Assembly: GCF_019457635.1 (NCBI RefSeq)
Contig: NZ_CP080412.1
Coordinates: 4,340,001 to 4,404,000 of the forward strand
DNA length: 64,000 nt
DNA from: Shewanella mangrovisoli
GTDB taxonomy: Bacteria > Pseudomonadota > Gammaproteobacteria > Enterobacterales > Shewanellaceae
Direction: 5' to 3'
Under the pieces are notes generated by a model. The model did no database searches. It was not told the DNA's origin and saw nothing but the letters and a program-made list of their open reading frames with translations. The position numbers and the translations under genes were made by a program. Of the stretch, positions 52,377 through 61,894 are shown piece after piece; position 1 is the stretch's first letter, and each line of letters begins with the position of its first letter.

Positions 52377-54479
52377 TTGTATCTGTTTGAAGGTCTAAAG
52401 GAGTCTGCTTCCGGTTACTTAGAACCCGAACAGGTAGAATTGCTCAAGCAGGCGTACCAAGTTGCGCGTGATGCCCATGAAGGGCAAATGCGCACCAGCG
52501 GCGAACCTTATATTACCCATCCGGTTGCGGTTGCCCGCATCCTCGCCGAGATGCGTCTCGATCACGAGACGCTGATGGCGGCCTTGTTGCACGACACCAT
52601 CGAAGATACCTATGTCACCAAAGAGGACTTGGCCGAACAATTTGGCGAAGCCGTGGCAGAACTGGTTGAAGGGGTGTCTAAGCTCGACAAGCTGAAATTT
52701 CGCGACAAAAAAGAAGCCCAAGCGGAAAACTTTCGCAAAATGATGATGGCGATGACGCAGGATATCCGCGTTATTCTCATCAAGCTTGCCGACCGTACCC
52801 ACAACATGCGTACCTTAGGTGCGTTGCGCCCCGATAAACGCCGCCGCATTGCCCGCGAAACCTTAGAGATTTACGCGCCGATTGCCAACCGACTCGGTAT
52901 TCACAATATCAAGACCGAGTTAGAGGATTTAGGCTTCCAAGCCTATTATCCGATGCGCTATCGGGTGTTGAAGGAAGTGGTTAAAGCTGCCCGTGGCAAC
53001 CGTAAAGAGCTCATTCAAGGCATTGAGGCTGCGGTACTCACTCGCCTAAACGATGCGGGCATTAAAGGCAAAGTCAAAGGTCGCGAGAAAAACCTCTACT
53101 CCATCTACAACAAGATGCAGAGCAAGGAACTCCAGTTCCAAGAGGTAATGGATATCTACGCCTTTCGCGTCATCGTCGACTCCATCGATACTTGCTACCG
53201 CGTGCTCGGTGCCATGCACGGTCTGTATAAACCGCGTCCGGGTCGCTTTAAAGATTATATCGCTATCCCCAAAGCCAACGGTTATCAGTCGCTACATACC
53301 TCGTTATTCGGCCCCCACGGTGTGCCCGTCGAGATCCAAATTCGTACCGAAGATATGGATCAAATGGCCGACAAAGGGGTTGCGGCCCATTGGGCCTACA
53401 AAGGCGGCGCCGATGGCCAAGGCACCACCACGCAAGTGCGTGCCCGCAAGTGGATGCAAAGTTTGCTGGAACTGCAACAGAGCGCCAGCACTTCCTTCGA
53501 ATTCGTGGAGAACGTTAAAACCGAACTCTTCCCCGAAGAGATTTACGTCTTTACCCCCGAAGGTCGCATTTTAGAATTACCGGTTAACGCCACCGCCGTC
53601 GACTTTGCCTATGAAGTCCACACCGATGTGGGCAATACCTGTGTCGGCGCCCGCGTTAACCGCCAAGCTTATCCGTTAAGCCAACCATTAATCTCCGGCC
53701 AAACCGTTGAGATCATTACCGCCAAAGGCGCGCGGCCGAATGCTGCTTGGCTTAACTTTGTGGTGACGGGTAAAGCCCGCGCCAAAATCCGCCAAGTGCT
53801 TAAGAGCCTAAAAGCGGACGATGCTATCGCCCTTGGCCGCCGCTTGCTTAACCATGCGCTGGGTAAAACCAAACTCGATAGCATTCCAGCCGAGCAGATT
53901 GATAAAGTCGTGCGCGATACTAAGCACGCCAATTTAAATTCCTTACTCGCCGACATAGGCCTTGGCAATGCCATGAGCATAGTCATCGCCCAACGTTTGA
54001 TTGGCGATAATTTAGAGAATCAAGAGAGCCGCGATTCTCACCTGATGCCAATCCGTGGCGCCGAAGGCATGTTAGTAACCTTCGCCAACTGCTGCCGCCC
54101 TATTCCAGGTGATGCGGTGATAGCCCACGTGAGCCAAGGTAAAGGCTTAGTCGTCCACATGGAAAACTGCGCTAACATTCGCGGTTACCAGGGCGAGCCA
54201 GATAAATACATTCCCGTACAGTGGGACAATGTCGAAGGCGTCGAGTATCAAGCCAATCTGCGGGTGGAAATTGTTAACCACCAAGGCGCGCTGGCGAAGA
54301 TCACCTCGATTATCGCCGCCGAAGGCTCGAACATTCACAACCTTAGCACCGAAGAGCGCGATGGCCGCGTTTACTTGATTAACCTGCGGATTTCGGTGAA
54401 GGACAGGATCCATTTAGCTAACGTGATGCGCCGTATCCGGGTACTCCCCGAGGTGTTGCGTACATCCCGTAATCGTTAA
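52377..54479 (+). CDS. spoT: bifunctional (p)ppGpp synthetase/hydrolase SpoT
   Basis: SpoT makes and, mainly, degrades the alarmone (p)ppGpp. The 700-residue protein has an HD hydrolase domain (LLHDTIEDT, ADRTHNMRTLG), a synthetase domain (YAFRVIVDSIDTCYRVLG, YQSLHTSLFG), a TGS domain near residue 390 and a C-terminal ACT domain (VEIVNHQGALAKITSI). TTG 52377 has AAGGAGA nine bases upstream and gives the family's MYLFEGL start. It is followed closely by ridA. Confidence 0.97.
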   Translation: MYLFEGLKESASGYLEPEQVELLKQAYQVARDAHEGQMRTSGEPYITHPVAVARILAEMRLDHETLMAALLHDTIEDTYVTKEDLAEQFGEAVAELVEGVSKLDKLKFRDKKEAQAENFRKMMMAMTQDIRVILIKLADRTHNMRTLGALRPDKRRRIARETLEIYAPIANRLGIHNIKTELEDLGFQAYYPMRYRVLKEVVKAARGNRKELIQGIEAAVLTRLNDAGIKGKVKGREKNLYSIYNKMQSKELQFQEVMDIYAFRVIVDSIDTCYRVLGAMHGLYKPRPGRFKDYIAIPKANGYQSLHTSLFGPHGVPVEIQIRTEDMDQMADKGVAAHWAYKGGADGQGTTTQVRARKWMQSLLELQQSASTSFEFVENVKTELFPEEIYVFTPEGRILELPVNATAVDFAYEVHTDVGNTCVGARVNRQAYPLSQPLISGQTVEIITAKGARPNAAWLNFVVTGKARAKIRQVLKSLKADDAIALGRRLLNHALGKTKLDSIPAEQIDKVVRDTKHANLNSLLADIGLGNAMSIVIAQRLIGDNLENQESRDSHLMPIRGAEGMLVTFANCCRPIPGDAVIAHVSQGKGLVVHMENCANIRGYQGEPDKYIPVQWDNVEGVEYQANLRVEIVNHQGALAKITSIIAAEGSNIHNLSTEERDGRVYLINLRISVKDRIHLANVMRRIRVLPEVLRTSRNR

Positions 54480-54501
54480 TCATTACTTTAGAGAGAGCGT
54501 C

Positions 54502-54885
54502 ATGGCAGAAAAAATCATTATCGCGACCGAAAACGCCCCAGCGGCAATTGGCACTTATTCTCAAGCGGTTAAAGTCGGCAATACAGTGTATTTATCCGGC
54601 CAAATCCCACTGGTGCCAAGCACAATGCAAATCGTGAGCGATGATTTTGAGGCGCAGGTAGTGCAAGTGTTTGAAAACTTAACCGCCGTTTGTACTGCAG
54701 CTGGCGGCACGATCAACGATATCGTTAAGCTCAATATCTTCCTGACGGACTTAAGCCACTTCGCGAAAGTGAATGAAATCATGAGCCGTTACTTTAGCCA
54801 ACCTTACCCAGCTCGCGCCGCTATCGGTGTGAAGCAACTGCCTAAGGATGCGCAAGTCGAAATGGACGGCGTGATGGAGCTGTAA
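54502..54885 (+). CDS. ridA: RidA family reactive intermediate deaminase
   Basis: RidA hydrolyses reactive enamine/imine intermediates such as 2-aminoacrylate. The 127-residue YjgF-fold protein has GTYSQAVKVGNTVYLSGQIPL, NLTAVCTAAGGTINDIVK and YPARAAIGVKQLPKDAQVE with the conserved substrate-binding arginine. It follows spoT by 22 bases; a terminator closes the operon. Confidence 0.96.
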   Translation: MAEKIIIATENAPAAIGTYSQAVKVGNTVYLSGQIPLVPSTMQIVSDDFEAQVVQVFENLTAVCTAAGGTINDIVKLNIFLTDLSHFAKVNEIMSRYFSQPYPARAAIGVKQLPKDAQVEMDGVMEL

Positions 54886-54903
54886 GCTTCCACCGATGTT
54901 AAG

Positions 54904-54926
54904 AGGCGCTTAGGCGCCTTTTTTAT
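54904..54926 (+). terminator. terminator of the gmk-rpoZ-spoT-ridA operon
   Basis: AGGCGC/GCGCCT arms (54904-54909, 54914-54919) with a TTTTTTATT tail follow ridA by about 20 bases. Confidence 0.9.
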
Positions 54927-55117
54927 TGCCTAATGCGCCCGCGGCTCCTGCTCTGACCTGTGATTAAGTTCATTTTCATTTCATACTCAAACGATAGGCT
55001 AGTCCGCCAATTTTAAGATTTTACAATCTTGCAAACTATTTGCGTGGCCTCACAAAACTCGCCATACTGGGCACCTATGTTGGGGTTAAAATAACAATAA
55101 AGAACAGGGAATTGCCT

Positions 55118-56782
55118 ATGGATAATGCGATTAAGACGCCAATCGAAATGTTGGCGCACTGGGCGAATACGCGTGGGGATGAAATCTATTTGCGCCAGCC
55201 CATCAAGGGTCAATACCTTGATTTCACGTGGAATGAAGTGCAAGAAAAAGTGCAGCAACTCGCGGGTGCACTGCGCCATTTAGGCCTAGAGCCGGGCGAT
55301 AAGATTGCCGTGCTCTCTAAAAACTGTGCCGAATGGTTTATTACCGACCTCGCCCTGATGCACGGCGGCTATATCAGCGTTCCCATCTACCCCACCGCCA
55401 ATACAGATACTATCCGCTATGTGTTGCAACATAGTGGTGCCAAAGCGATTTTCCTCGGCAAGCTCGACCACTGGGCCGATCAAGAAGCCGGCGTCGGCGG
55501 CGAATTACTCCGCCTTGCCATGCCCTATGAGACCATGCCGGCTCAATATCAATGGGAACAACTGCTCAAGATGGGCAACCCTCTGATTGAAGCGCCGTTA
55601 CCTGAGCTTGATCAGACCATGACCCTGATTTACACCTCGGGCTCAACGGGCCAACCTAAGGGCGCGATTCAGACGTTTGCCAGCTATGGCTGGACTTGCC
55701 AAGCGGTGGTGCGCGATCTGCGTACCAATGGTAACGACAGATTATTGTCCTACTTACCTTTAGCCCATATTACCGAGCGCGTGGCGATCGAAGGCTCATC
55801 TTTTTATTCTGGCAGCACAGTCGCCTTCGTCGAAAGCTTAGACTCCTTCGTTGCCGATGTGCAGCGCGCTAAACCAACGGTATTTTTCTCGGTTCCGCGC
55901 CTGTGGAGCCTGTTCCAGAAGAACATTATCGACAAGATTGGTGTTGGTAAACTCAATCTACTGCTTAAAATTCCACTGATTAGCAGCCTAGTAAAACACA
56001 AGATCCACAAAGGGTTAGGACTCAACCATTGCCGCTTACTCGGCTCTGGCTCGGCGCCTATTCCGCCTTCACTCATTCATTGGTACCACAGCATTGGCTT
56101 GGATATTTGTGAAGCCTGGGGCATGACGGAAAACTGTGCTTACTCCATCATCAACTATCCCTTCGATGCGCGTAAAATTGGCACTGTGGGTAAACCTGTG
56201 CAGGATTGCCAAATCCGCCAGGGTGAAGACGGCGAACTGCTGCTGAAGAGTCCCGGCCTGATGACGGCCTATTATCTGCAACCCGAAGCGACAGCGGCGG
56301 CCTTCGATCCCGATGGTTTCTTCCATACTGGCGATCTCTGCGCTATCGACGCCGATGGTTGCGTGACAATTACTGGCCGCGTGAAGGACAACTTTAAAAC
56401 CGCCAAGGGCAAATACGTCGCTCCAGTACCGATTGAACGTAAGCTCGCGCAGGATCCCCATGTGGAGCTGATTTGCGTCATTGGTTCCGGCCTGCCGCAT
56501 CCCGTCGCGTTAGTGCAACTTTCCGAGGGCGCAACCTTACAAGCCCGCGAAGAAGTTCGCGCATCCTTAAAAGCGACACTCGATAGCGTGAACCCACATT
56601 TAGAATCCCATGAGCATGTGGATGCGATTGTGGTCGTGAACGAGCCTTGGACCATCGAAAACGATGTGTTAACTCCGACGCTGAAGATCAAACGCCATGT
56701 GCTGGAGAAGGCGTTTAGCGAACGTGTCGACGGTATTCGCGGCGCGCAAGTACGCTGGGAAGATGAGTTATCTGCAAAATAA
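55118..56782 (+). CDS. AMP-dependent synthetase, long-chain acyl-CoA ligase type
   Basis: The 554-residue adenylate-forming enzyme carries the AMP/ATP motif LIYTSGSTGQPKGAI, the EAWGMTENCAYS adenine motif and FHTGDLCAIDADGCVTITGRVKDNFKTAKGKYVAP with the catalytic-lysine domain. It probably makes acyl-CoA from a fatty acid. ATG 55118 has GGGA upstream; the 26-codon extension is not needed. It is monocistronic, ended by a strong terminator. Confidence 0.9.
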   Translation: MDNAIKTPIEMLAHWANTRGDEIYLRQPIKGQYLDFTWNEVQEKVQQLAGALRHLGLEPGDKIAVLSKNCAEWFITDLALMHGGYISVPIYPTANTDTIRYVLQHSGAKAIFLGKLDHWADQEAGVGGELLRLAMPYETMPAQYQWEQLLKMGNPLIEAPLPELDQTMTLIYTSGSTGQPKGAIQTFASYGWTCQAVVRDLRTNGNDRLLSYLPLAHITERVAIEGSSFYSGSTVAFVESLDSFVADVQRAKPTVFFSVPRLWSLFQKNIIDKIGVGKLNLLLKIPLISSLVKHKIHKGLGLNHCRLLGSGSAPIPPSLIHWYHSIGLDICEAWGMTENCAYSIINYPFDARKIGTVGKPVQDCQIRQGEDGELLLKSPGLMTAYYLQPEATAAAFDPDGFFHTGDLCAIDADGCVTITGRVKDNFKTAKGKYVAPVPIERKLAQDPHVELICVIGSGLPHPVALVQLSEGATLQAREEVRASLKATLDSVNPHLESHEHVDAIVVVNEPWTIENDVLTPTLKIKRHVLEKAFSERVDGIRGAQVRWEDELSAK

Positions 56783-56816
56783 CCCATCGAATCTTGAAGT
56801 AATGACACTCACCTCT

Positions 56817-56846
56817 AAAGCACACCTTTTCGGTGTGCTTTTTTAT
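56817..56846 (+). terminator. terminator after the acyl-CoA ligase
   Basis: Perfect 10-bp arms AAAGCACACC (56817-56826) and GGTGTGCTTT (56832-56841) are followed by TTTTA. Confidence 0.9.
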
Positions 56847-56952
56847 GACATATTCTGTCAAAACGGTTAAAAAACACGTATCATGTGCGCCTGTCAGCGT
56901 AAGCTGATACACCTTAAATCAATTCACTCAATCAGGTTTAACAGAGTCTAAA

Positions 56953-57903
56953 ATGCTCATTGCACTTTCAATTATCGGCGGCTTTATCATTTTAACCTTG
57001 GGCGCAGAAGCCTTAGTCCGTGGCGCAAGTTCGATCGCCCTACGTCTTGGCATCACGCCCCTCATCATCGGCTTAACCATTGTGGCCTTTGGTACCAGCG
57101 CGCCCGAACTTGCGGTGAGTGTAAAGTCAGCACTGGCGGGCAATAGCGGCATTGCACTGGGTAACGTGATTGGCTCTAACATTGCCAACATTGGTTTGAT
57201 TTTGGCGATAACTGCGCTTATTCGCCCGATTCAAGTACAGTCACAAATGGTAAGACGGGATATCCCCTTGATGATCCTCGCCTCTATGCTGTTTTGGGGA
57301 TTGTTATTTGATGGCGAACTCAGCCTGATTGACGGCGTGATCTTATTATCACTGCTTGTTGGCTACCTCGTATTCAGCTATTTCAGCTCGAAAAATACCA
57401 CAGATGCCGACGGCGAGATCATCGAAGAAGGCCCTAAAAACCCATTACTATCAGTGGCATTTATTGTCGTGGGTATCAGCATGTTAGTCGGTGGCGGGAT
57501 TTTATTTGTGAACGGCGCTGTCGATTTAGCCAAGGTATTTGGCGTGAGCGAAGTCATTATCGGCTTAACCATTGTCGCTATCGGCACCAGTATGCCAGAG
57601 TTAGTGACCTCTGTTTTAGCGGCGCTCAAAGGTGAGAGCGATATTGCTATCGGTAACGTGGTTGGCTCTAATCTATTCAATATTTTAGGTATTTTAGGTG
57701 TAACTGCGATTGTGCACCCAGTATCGGCACTAGGTTTCCAATCCTTCGACTTTATCGTGATGCTCGCCTTAGCCATGGTGATTTTACCCTTCGCTTGGTC
57801 AGGCCTGCGTATCGGTCGCCGTGAAGGTGCCACACTGCTTGTCGCTTACTTAGGTTACATGGTGTACCTCGTCAACCAAGCCAGCACCCAAGCGGTCGTA
57901 TAA
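56953..57903 (+). CDS. calcium/sodium antiporter (YrbG family)
   Basis: The 316-residue inner-membrane protein has two CaCA alpha-repeats: GLTIVAFGTSAPELAVS then ALGNVIGSNIANI, and GLTIVAIGTSMPELVTS then AIGNVVGSNLFNI. These hold the ion-binding Glu/Asn residues of the exchanger superfamily. It resembles E. coli YrbG; the transported ions here are inferred. It lies alone between terminators. Confidence 0.93.
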   Translation: MLIALSIIGGFIILTLGAEALVRGASSIALRLGITPLIIGLTIVAFGTSAPELAVSVKSALAGNSGIALGNVIGSNIANIGLILAITALIRPIQVQSQMVRRDIPLMILASMLFWGLLFDGELSLIDGVILLSLLVGYLVFSYFSSKNTTDADGEIIEEGPKNPLLSVAFIVVGISMLVGGGILFVNGAVDLAKVFGVSEVIIGLTIVAIGTSMPELVTSVLAALKGESDIAIGNVVGSNLFNILGILGVTAIVHPVSALGFQSFDFIVMLALAMVILPFAWSGLRIGRREGATLLVAYLGYMVYLVNQASTQAVV

Positions 57904-57923
57904 CGCGCTGCGCCTCATCTTAC

Positions 57924-57955
57924 AAAACACCGGAGCTTCTCCGGTGTTTTGCTTT
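57924..57955 (+). terminator. terminator after the antiporter gene
   Basis: Perfect 11-bp arms AAAACACCGGA (57924-57934) and TCCGGTGTTTT (57940-57950) are followed by GCTTTT. Confidence 0.9.
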
Positions 57956-58079
57956 TAGGCTTAAGACATGACATTTGTCATGCCCAATTGATGACCTTTG
58001 TGCCTGCACTCAGGCCAAGCTATTTCTGATAATGAAGCCGTTCCCAAGCAATGGGTTATCACTTCAATAAGGAAATACC

Positions 58080-58784
58080 ATGAAAACACTCTTACTATTA
58101 TCAAGTCTTGCCCTCGCCTGCACGCCGGTATTCGCCGCTTCCAACTCGAGCCTCAATATCGCAGAAGTAGACAAGGCGGCAAGCACCTTGAATATCGAAA
58201 AATTGCAACAACTCAGCACGACAATACAGGATTACGAAGCGGCTTATGCCAACTACCGCTTAGCCATCAGCGCCAATGTGATGGGACAAAAAAACTTAGC
58301 GGATCAGGCCTTAGCCTCAGCGCAAACCAGCTTAGAAACCCTCAATAATACCCAAGCCGATGCCGAATCCCTCGCGCTATTATCATCCGTGTATGGCATG
58401 CAAATAGCCTTGGACAACAGTAAAGGTGCCGAGCTTGGGATTAAATCCGCCAATGTCATCGCCCAAGCCGAACAGCTGGCACCGCTTAACCCGCGGGTGG
58501 CATTAGTGAAAGCAATTGCCGCCTATAATACGCCCGCCATGTTTGGTGGCAGCATGCAGCATGCAAAGACCCTCGCCAGCAGCGCCATTGAGCGGTTTAA
58601 TCAACCTTGCGAGAACATTTGCTGGGGTGAGGCTGAGGCTTACACTTGGCGCGGACTCGCAAAACAGGAGTTAGGTGACGCCCAAGGGGCTATCGAAGAT
58701 TGGCAACAGGCACTGCAAGTGGAAAAAGATTATGGTTGGGCTAAGTTTTTACTTCAACAAAATCAGCAAATAAGTGCAAAATAA
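58080..58784 (+). CDS. exported TPR-like protein upstream of a two-component pair
   Basis: The 234-residue protein has a signal peptide (KTLLLLSSLALACTPVFAAS) and several helical TPR-like units, the last reading LGDAQGAIEDWQQALQVEKDYGWA. It contains two cysteines (PCENIC). A histidine kinase and response regulator follow in the same direction, 83 bases on. It may be an output or sensor protein of that system; this is inference. Confidence 0.7.
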   Translation: MKTLLLLSSLALACTPVFAASNSSLNIAEVDKAASTLNIEKLQQLSTTIQDYEAAYANYRLAISANVMGQKNLADQALASAQTSLETLNNTQADAESLALLSSVYGMQIALDNSKGAELGIKSANVIAQAEQLAPLNPRVALVKAIAAYNTPAMFGGSMQHAKTLASSAIERFNQPCENICWGEAEAYTWRGLAKQELGDAQGAIEDWQQALQVEKDYGWAKFLLQQNQQISAK

Positions 58785-58800
58785 CCCCAGAACAGGCAAA

Positions 58801-58829
58801 AGGATTGGCTGACGTTTGCGGCCAATCCT
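58801..58829 (+). other. hairpin between the TPR gene and the kinase
   Basis: AGGATTGGC (58801-58809) pairs with GCCAATCCT (58821-58829) with no U-run. It may set a read-through or processing point within the transcript. Confidence 0.4.
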
Positions 58830-58867
58830 GCCATCGGTAGCCAGCTATTGGCCTTAGGCGAAGCGTT

Positions 58868-59947
58868 ATGACTCAACACTCAGTGCAAATAGAACAAAAA
58901 ATCGCATGGGTTTACCTGATAAATTTGGCGTTTTATCTGATCCCGCTGTTTGTCACGCCCTATCCGAGCTGGCAAATAGGACTCATTTTAGCCGTACTTA
59001 TTCCCTTTATTTACAGCTACTTTTGGGCCTATCGCTGCCATACTCGAGTGGCTTATCGACCCATCAGCGTCATGCTATTGTTGGCGATTGCCATCACCCC
59101 CATCAATCCTGGTTCTATTTCTTTCTTTACCTTTGCCAGTTTCTTTATTGGCTTCTTCTATCCGCTCAGGGTCAGCCTGTTAAGTTGGTTTGGGATTTTG
59201 GTTTTACTGTTCCTACTCAACCACTTTAGCCAGTTCAATAATCTGTATTTCCCAGTGTATGGCTCGGCGTTAGTTTTCGGCGTTGGCATGCTGGGGATTG
59301 CCGAGCAAAAACGTTATCAGCATAGATTGAAGGAGCGACAAAGCGCGCAGGAGATCAGCACCTTAGCGACCATGGTCGAACGGGAGCGCATCGCCAGAGA
59401 CTTGCACGATATCATGGGACACAGTCTGTCATCGATTGCCCTAAAAGCTGAACTAGCGGAAAAACTGCTCGCCAAACAAGAATATCAATTAGCGACCACT
59501 CAGCTGCAGGAGCTAGGACAAATCGCCCGGGAGAGCTTGAGCCAAATTAGGCATACGGTCTCAGATTATAAACATAAAGGGCTGGCCAGCTGCGTCACTC
59601 AATTATGTAACACCCTAAGGGACAAGGGCATCGCAGTGGAGCTACTAGGCGAGTTACCCAAATTATCCGCCAGAGCAGAGAGTCAGCTCGGCTTAGTGCT
59701 CACTGAGCTGGTGAATAATATTCTGCGCCACAGCAGCGCCAGCCAATGTCGCATTCAGTTTCGCGAGCAGGCCGATAGCCTTATCGTCGATGTGCAAGAT
59801 AACGCCCCAACAAGCCCTATTATCGAGGGTAACGGCCTAACAGGGATCCGCGAGCGGCTCGCTAGCCTTGGGGGACATTTAAGCTATGATCTTGAACAGG
59901 GATACGCCTTTAGCGTCAGTTTACCTTTGCAGGGAGCAACAGATTAA
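58868..59947 (+). CDS. DesK-like sensor histidine kinase
   Basis: The 359-residue kinase has about five membrane spans in the first 150 residues and no obvious periplasmic domain, like the lipid-sensing DesK. Phosphoacceptor His180 lies in ERIARDLHDIMGHSLSS (HisKA_3), and the ATPase domain shows LVLTELVNNILRHSSAS and GNGLTGIRERLASLGG. The stop overlaps the response regulator start by one base (TAATG). Membrane order sensing is inferred only from architecture. Confidence 0.9.
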   Translation: MTQHSVQIEQKIAWVYLINLAFYLIPLFVTPYPSWQIGLILAVLIPFIYSYFWAYRCHTRVAYRPISVMLLLAIAITPINPGSISFFTFASFFIGFFYPLRVSLLSWFGILVLLFLLNHFSQFNNLYFPVYGSALVFGVGMLGIAEQKRYQHRLKERQSAQEISTLATMVERERIARDLHDIMGHSLSSIALKAELAEKLLAKQEYQLATTQLQELGQIARESLSQIRHTVSDYKHKGLASCVTQLCNTLRDKGIAVELLGELPKLSARAESQLGLVLTELVNNILRHSSASQCRIQFREQADSLIVDVQDNAPTSPIIEGNGLTGIRERLASLGGHLSYDLEQGYAFSVSLPLQGATD

Positions 59948-60543
59948 TGCACATTCTTCTCGCGGAAGATCAGGCCATGGTACGCGGCGCGCTCGCAGCA
60001 CTGTTAACCCTAGCGGGTGGTTTTACCATCACCCAAGCCAGCAATGGCGATGAAGCCTTAAGCCTGCTGAAACAACAACATTTCGATCTACTCCTGACGG
60101 ATATCGAAATGCCAGGGCGCACCGGCCTGGAATTAGCGTCTTGGTTGAAAGAACAACATAGCCATACCAAGGTCGTGGTTATCACTACCTTTGGCCGCGC
60201 AGGTTACATCAAACGCGCCATTGAAGCGGGCGTAGGTGGTTTTTTACTGAAGGATGCGCCCTCGGAAACCTTAGTCAACGCCATCCAACAGGTGAGCGCG
60301 GGTAAGCGGGTTATCGATCCTGAGCTGGCAATCATGGCGATTGGCGATATCGATCCCCTCAATGATAAAGAGCGCCGCGCCCTACGTTTTGCCAGTGAAG
60401 GCAAATCCACCGCCGAGATAGCCGAGATGCTGTTTATTGCCGAAGGCACGGTACGTAACTATCTATCCGAAGCCATTGCCAAACTCAATGCGAGCAACCG
60501 AATCGATGCCGCCCGCATCGCCAAGCAAAAAGGTTGGTTATAG
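59947..60543 (+). CDS. NarL/DesR-family response regulator
   Basis: The 198-residue protein has a receiver domain with phosphoacceptor Asp52 (LLLTDIEMPGRTG) and Lys in LLKDAPSE. A LuxR-type helix-turn-helix (LRFASEGKSTAEIAEMLFIAEGTVRNYLSEAIAKL) follows. It is translationally coupled to the kinase. Its targets are unknown; the preceding TPR gene is a candidate. Confidence 0.93.
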   Translation: MHILLAEDQAMVRGALAALLTLAGGFTITQASNGDEALSLLKQQHFDLLLTDIEMPGRTGLELASWLKEQHSHTKVVVITTFGRAGYIKRAIEAGVGGFLLKDAPSETLVNAIQQVSAGKRVIDPELAIMAIGDIDPLNDKERRALRFASEGKSTAEIAEMLFIAEGTVRNYLSEAIAKLNASNRIDAARIAKQKGWL

Positions 60544-60559
60544 CCAACCTTTCAAAACG

Positions 60560-61678
60560 CTAATAATCATAAATGCAGTAAATGCGATCGAATTTGCCTA
60601 GCGCTAAATCCGCTTGGTGGATAATAAAATTCAACTGCATAGAGTGCTCACTATAGACGACTTTAAGCAGCACCAGATAATCTTCGGCATTACCGCCTAA
60701 TTCAGCCGCGGCGTGGAGCTCCGGGGCTTTATAGCGGCTATCACCATGACCATTAATGCTGGCGATACCATTGTAATACGGCAGCGGCTGCTCGGGGACG
60801 AGCAATGCCTGCAAGTTGGATGACTGCCAGTCAGGTAGCGCAGACCATTGTGTTTGAGTAAGAATCTGACCGGGGATTAACCCGTGTTTATTCATTTTCA
60901 TTAGATCAAAGAAATAGAGCTGATCTTGCCACTCTGGTACCAATTCATCATCTACAACCGCTAGGGCCTCCAGCACCATGGCTTGTTGCGGTTCTGGTAG
61001 CGCTTGTAAACGCGCCTTGGCTAACTTTAATAAATGCGGGTTGTCACTATTAACCATGTCAGTGGCTATCATCTTAATGCTGGCAATCCCCTGAAGTTGA
61101 TAAGCCGCTTCATACTCATAGTTTGCACATATAGCATCGTCGAACTTAGGTTCGGCAATCGCTTTCCCAGAGTTAAGCTGCTGATCTTCAGCGACATAAT
61201 AGACATGGCCGCGAAGCATTTCCGAGAATCTCCAGCGCTCCAAAAAGAACAACAATCGCCCTTCTCGAGGCAAGTAAGATTGAAACGCCTTCAGTTCGCT
61301 ACAGTTGAGCTGTGCGATAAATTGCATGGGCACACGGAAGGCCTGCGCCGCCTCATCCCAGTCCCAATCTTGCGACCAACAATAATGCTCCTCGACATAC
61401 TCGCGAGTGTGGTCGAATTCCTCAGCGTAAGCATCCAACATCTCCTCCCGTCCGACCAAAGTCACCGGATAATCCATACCATCAGGCAAATCCGGCAATC
61501 CACCCAATCGGCTGTTACCTAACTGGGTATAGTCTTCATTTGCGCAGGGATAGAGATCGACACTACTGCGAATAAACGCCGAGAGAACGTTAGCAAGCTT
61601 GGGGTCTTTAAACTGTGCCAGCTTTTGCTCAAGCAACCGCTGACGGATGGGGGAATTTTCTGCTAACAACATATCCAT
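60560..61678 (-). CDS. DUF1963 family protein
   Basis: The 372-residue protein shows the DUF1963 pattern (NSRLGGLPDLPDGMDYP, a central MQFIAQLNCSEL and RLLFFLERWRF). Members are linked to polymorphic-toxin and phage loci, but none has a settled function. ATG 61678 has GAGGT upstream. It stands alone and converges with the response regulator. Two internal regions of similar pattern suggest duplication. Confidence 0.75.
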   Translation of the reverse strand: MDMLLAENSPIRQRLLEQKLAQFKDPKLANVLSAFIRSSVDLYPCANEDYTQLGNSRLGGLPDLPDGMDYPVTLVGREEMLDAYAEEFDHTREYVEEHYCWSQDWDWDEAAQAFRVPMQFIAQLNCSELKAFQSYLPREGRLLFFLERWRFSEMLRGHVYYVAEDQQLNSGKAIAEPKFDDAICANYEYEAAYQLQGIASIKMIATDMVNSDNPHLLKLAKARLQALPEPQQAMVLEALAVVDDELVPEWQDQLYFFDLMKMNKHGLIPGQILTQTQWSALPDWQSSNLQALLVPEQPLPYYNGIASINGHGDSRYKAPELHAAAELGGNAEDYLVLLKVVYSEHSMQLNFIIHQADLALGKFDRIYCIYDY

Positions 61679-61894
61679 ATTTACCTCACTGCTCCAATAT
61701 GGGCTTTTTATCATTTCTATCAAATATTTGCTATCGCTTAACCGTTCAAGCTGCCAATGCTGTCACGCTAACGCTACCGCCTGAGTCAGCCGCTTGCGGC
61801 GCAGGCGGACAACGGCCATGTGAATTGAAAACCCTTAGGCGAATTACTGCTACACTCAAATTCTGCGCAAAAAGATCAACAAAAGGATTTGTTT

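Noticed and set aside
61034..61522. 162-codon frame opposite the DUF1963 gene
   Set aside because: It is a shadow of a better supported gene and shows no ribosome site or recognisable motif.
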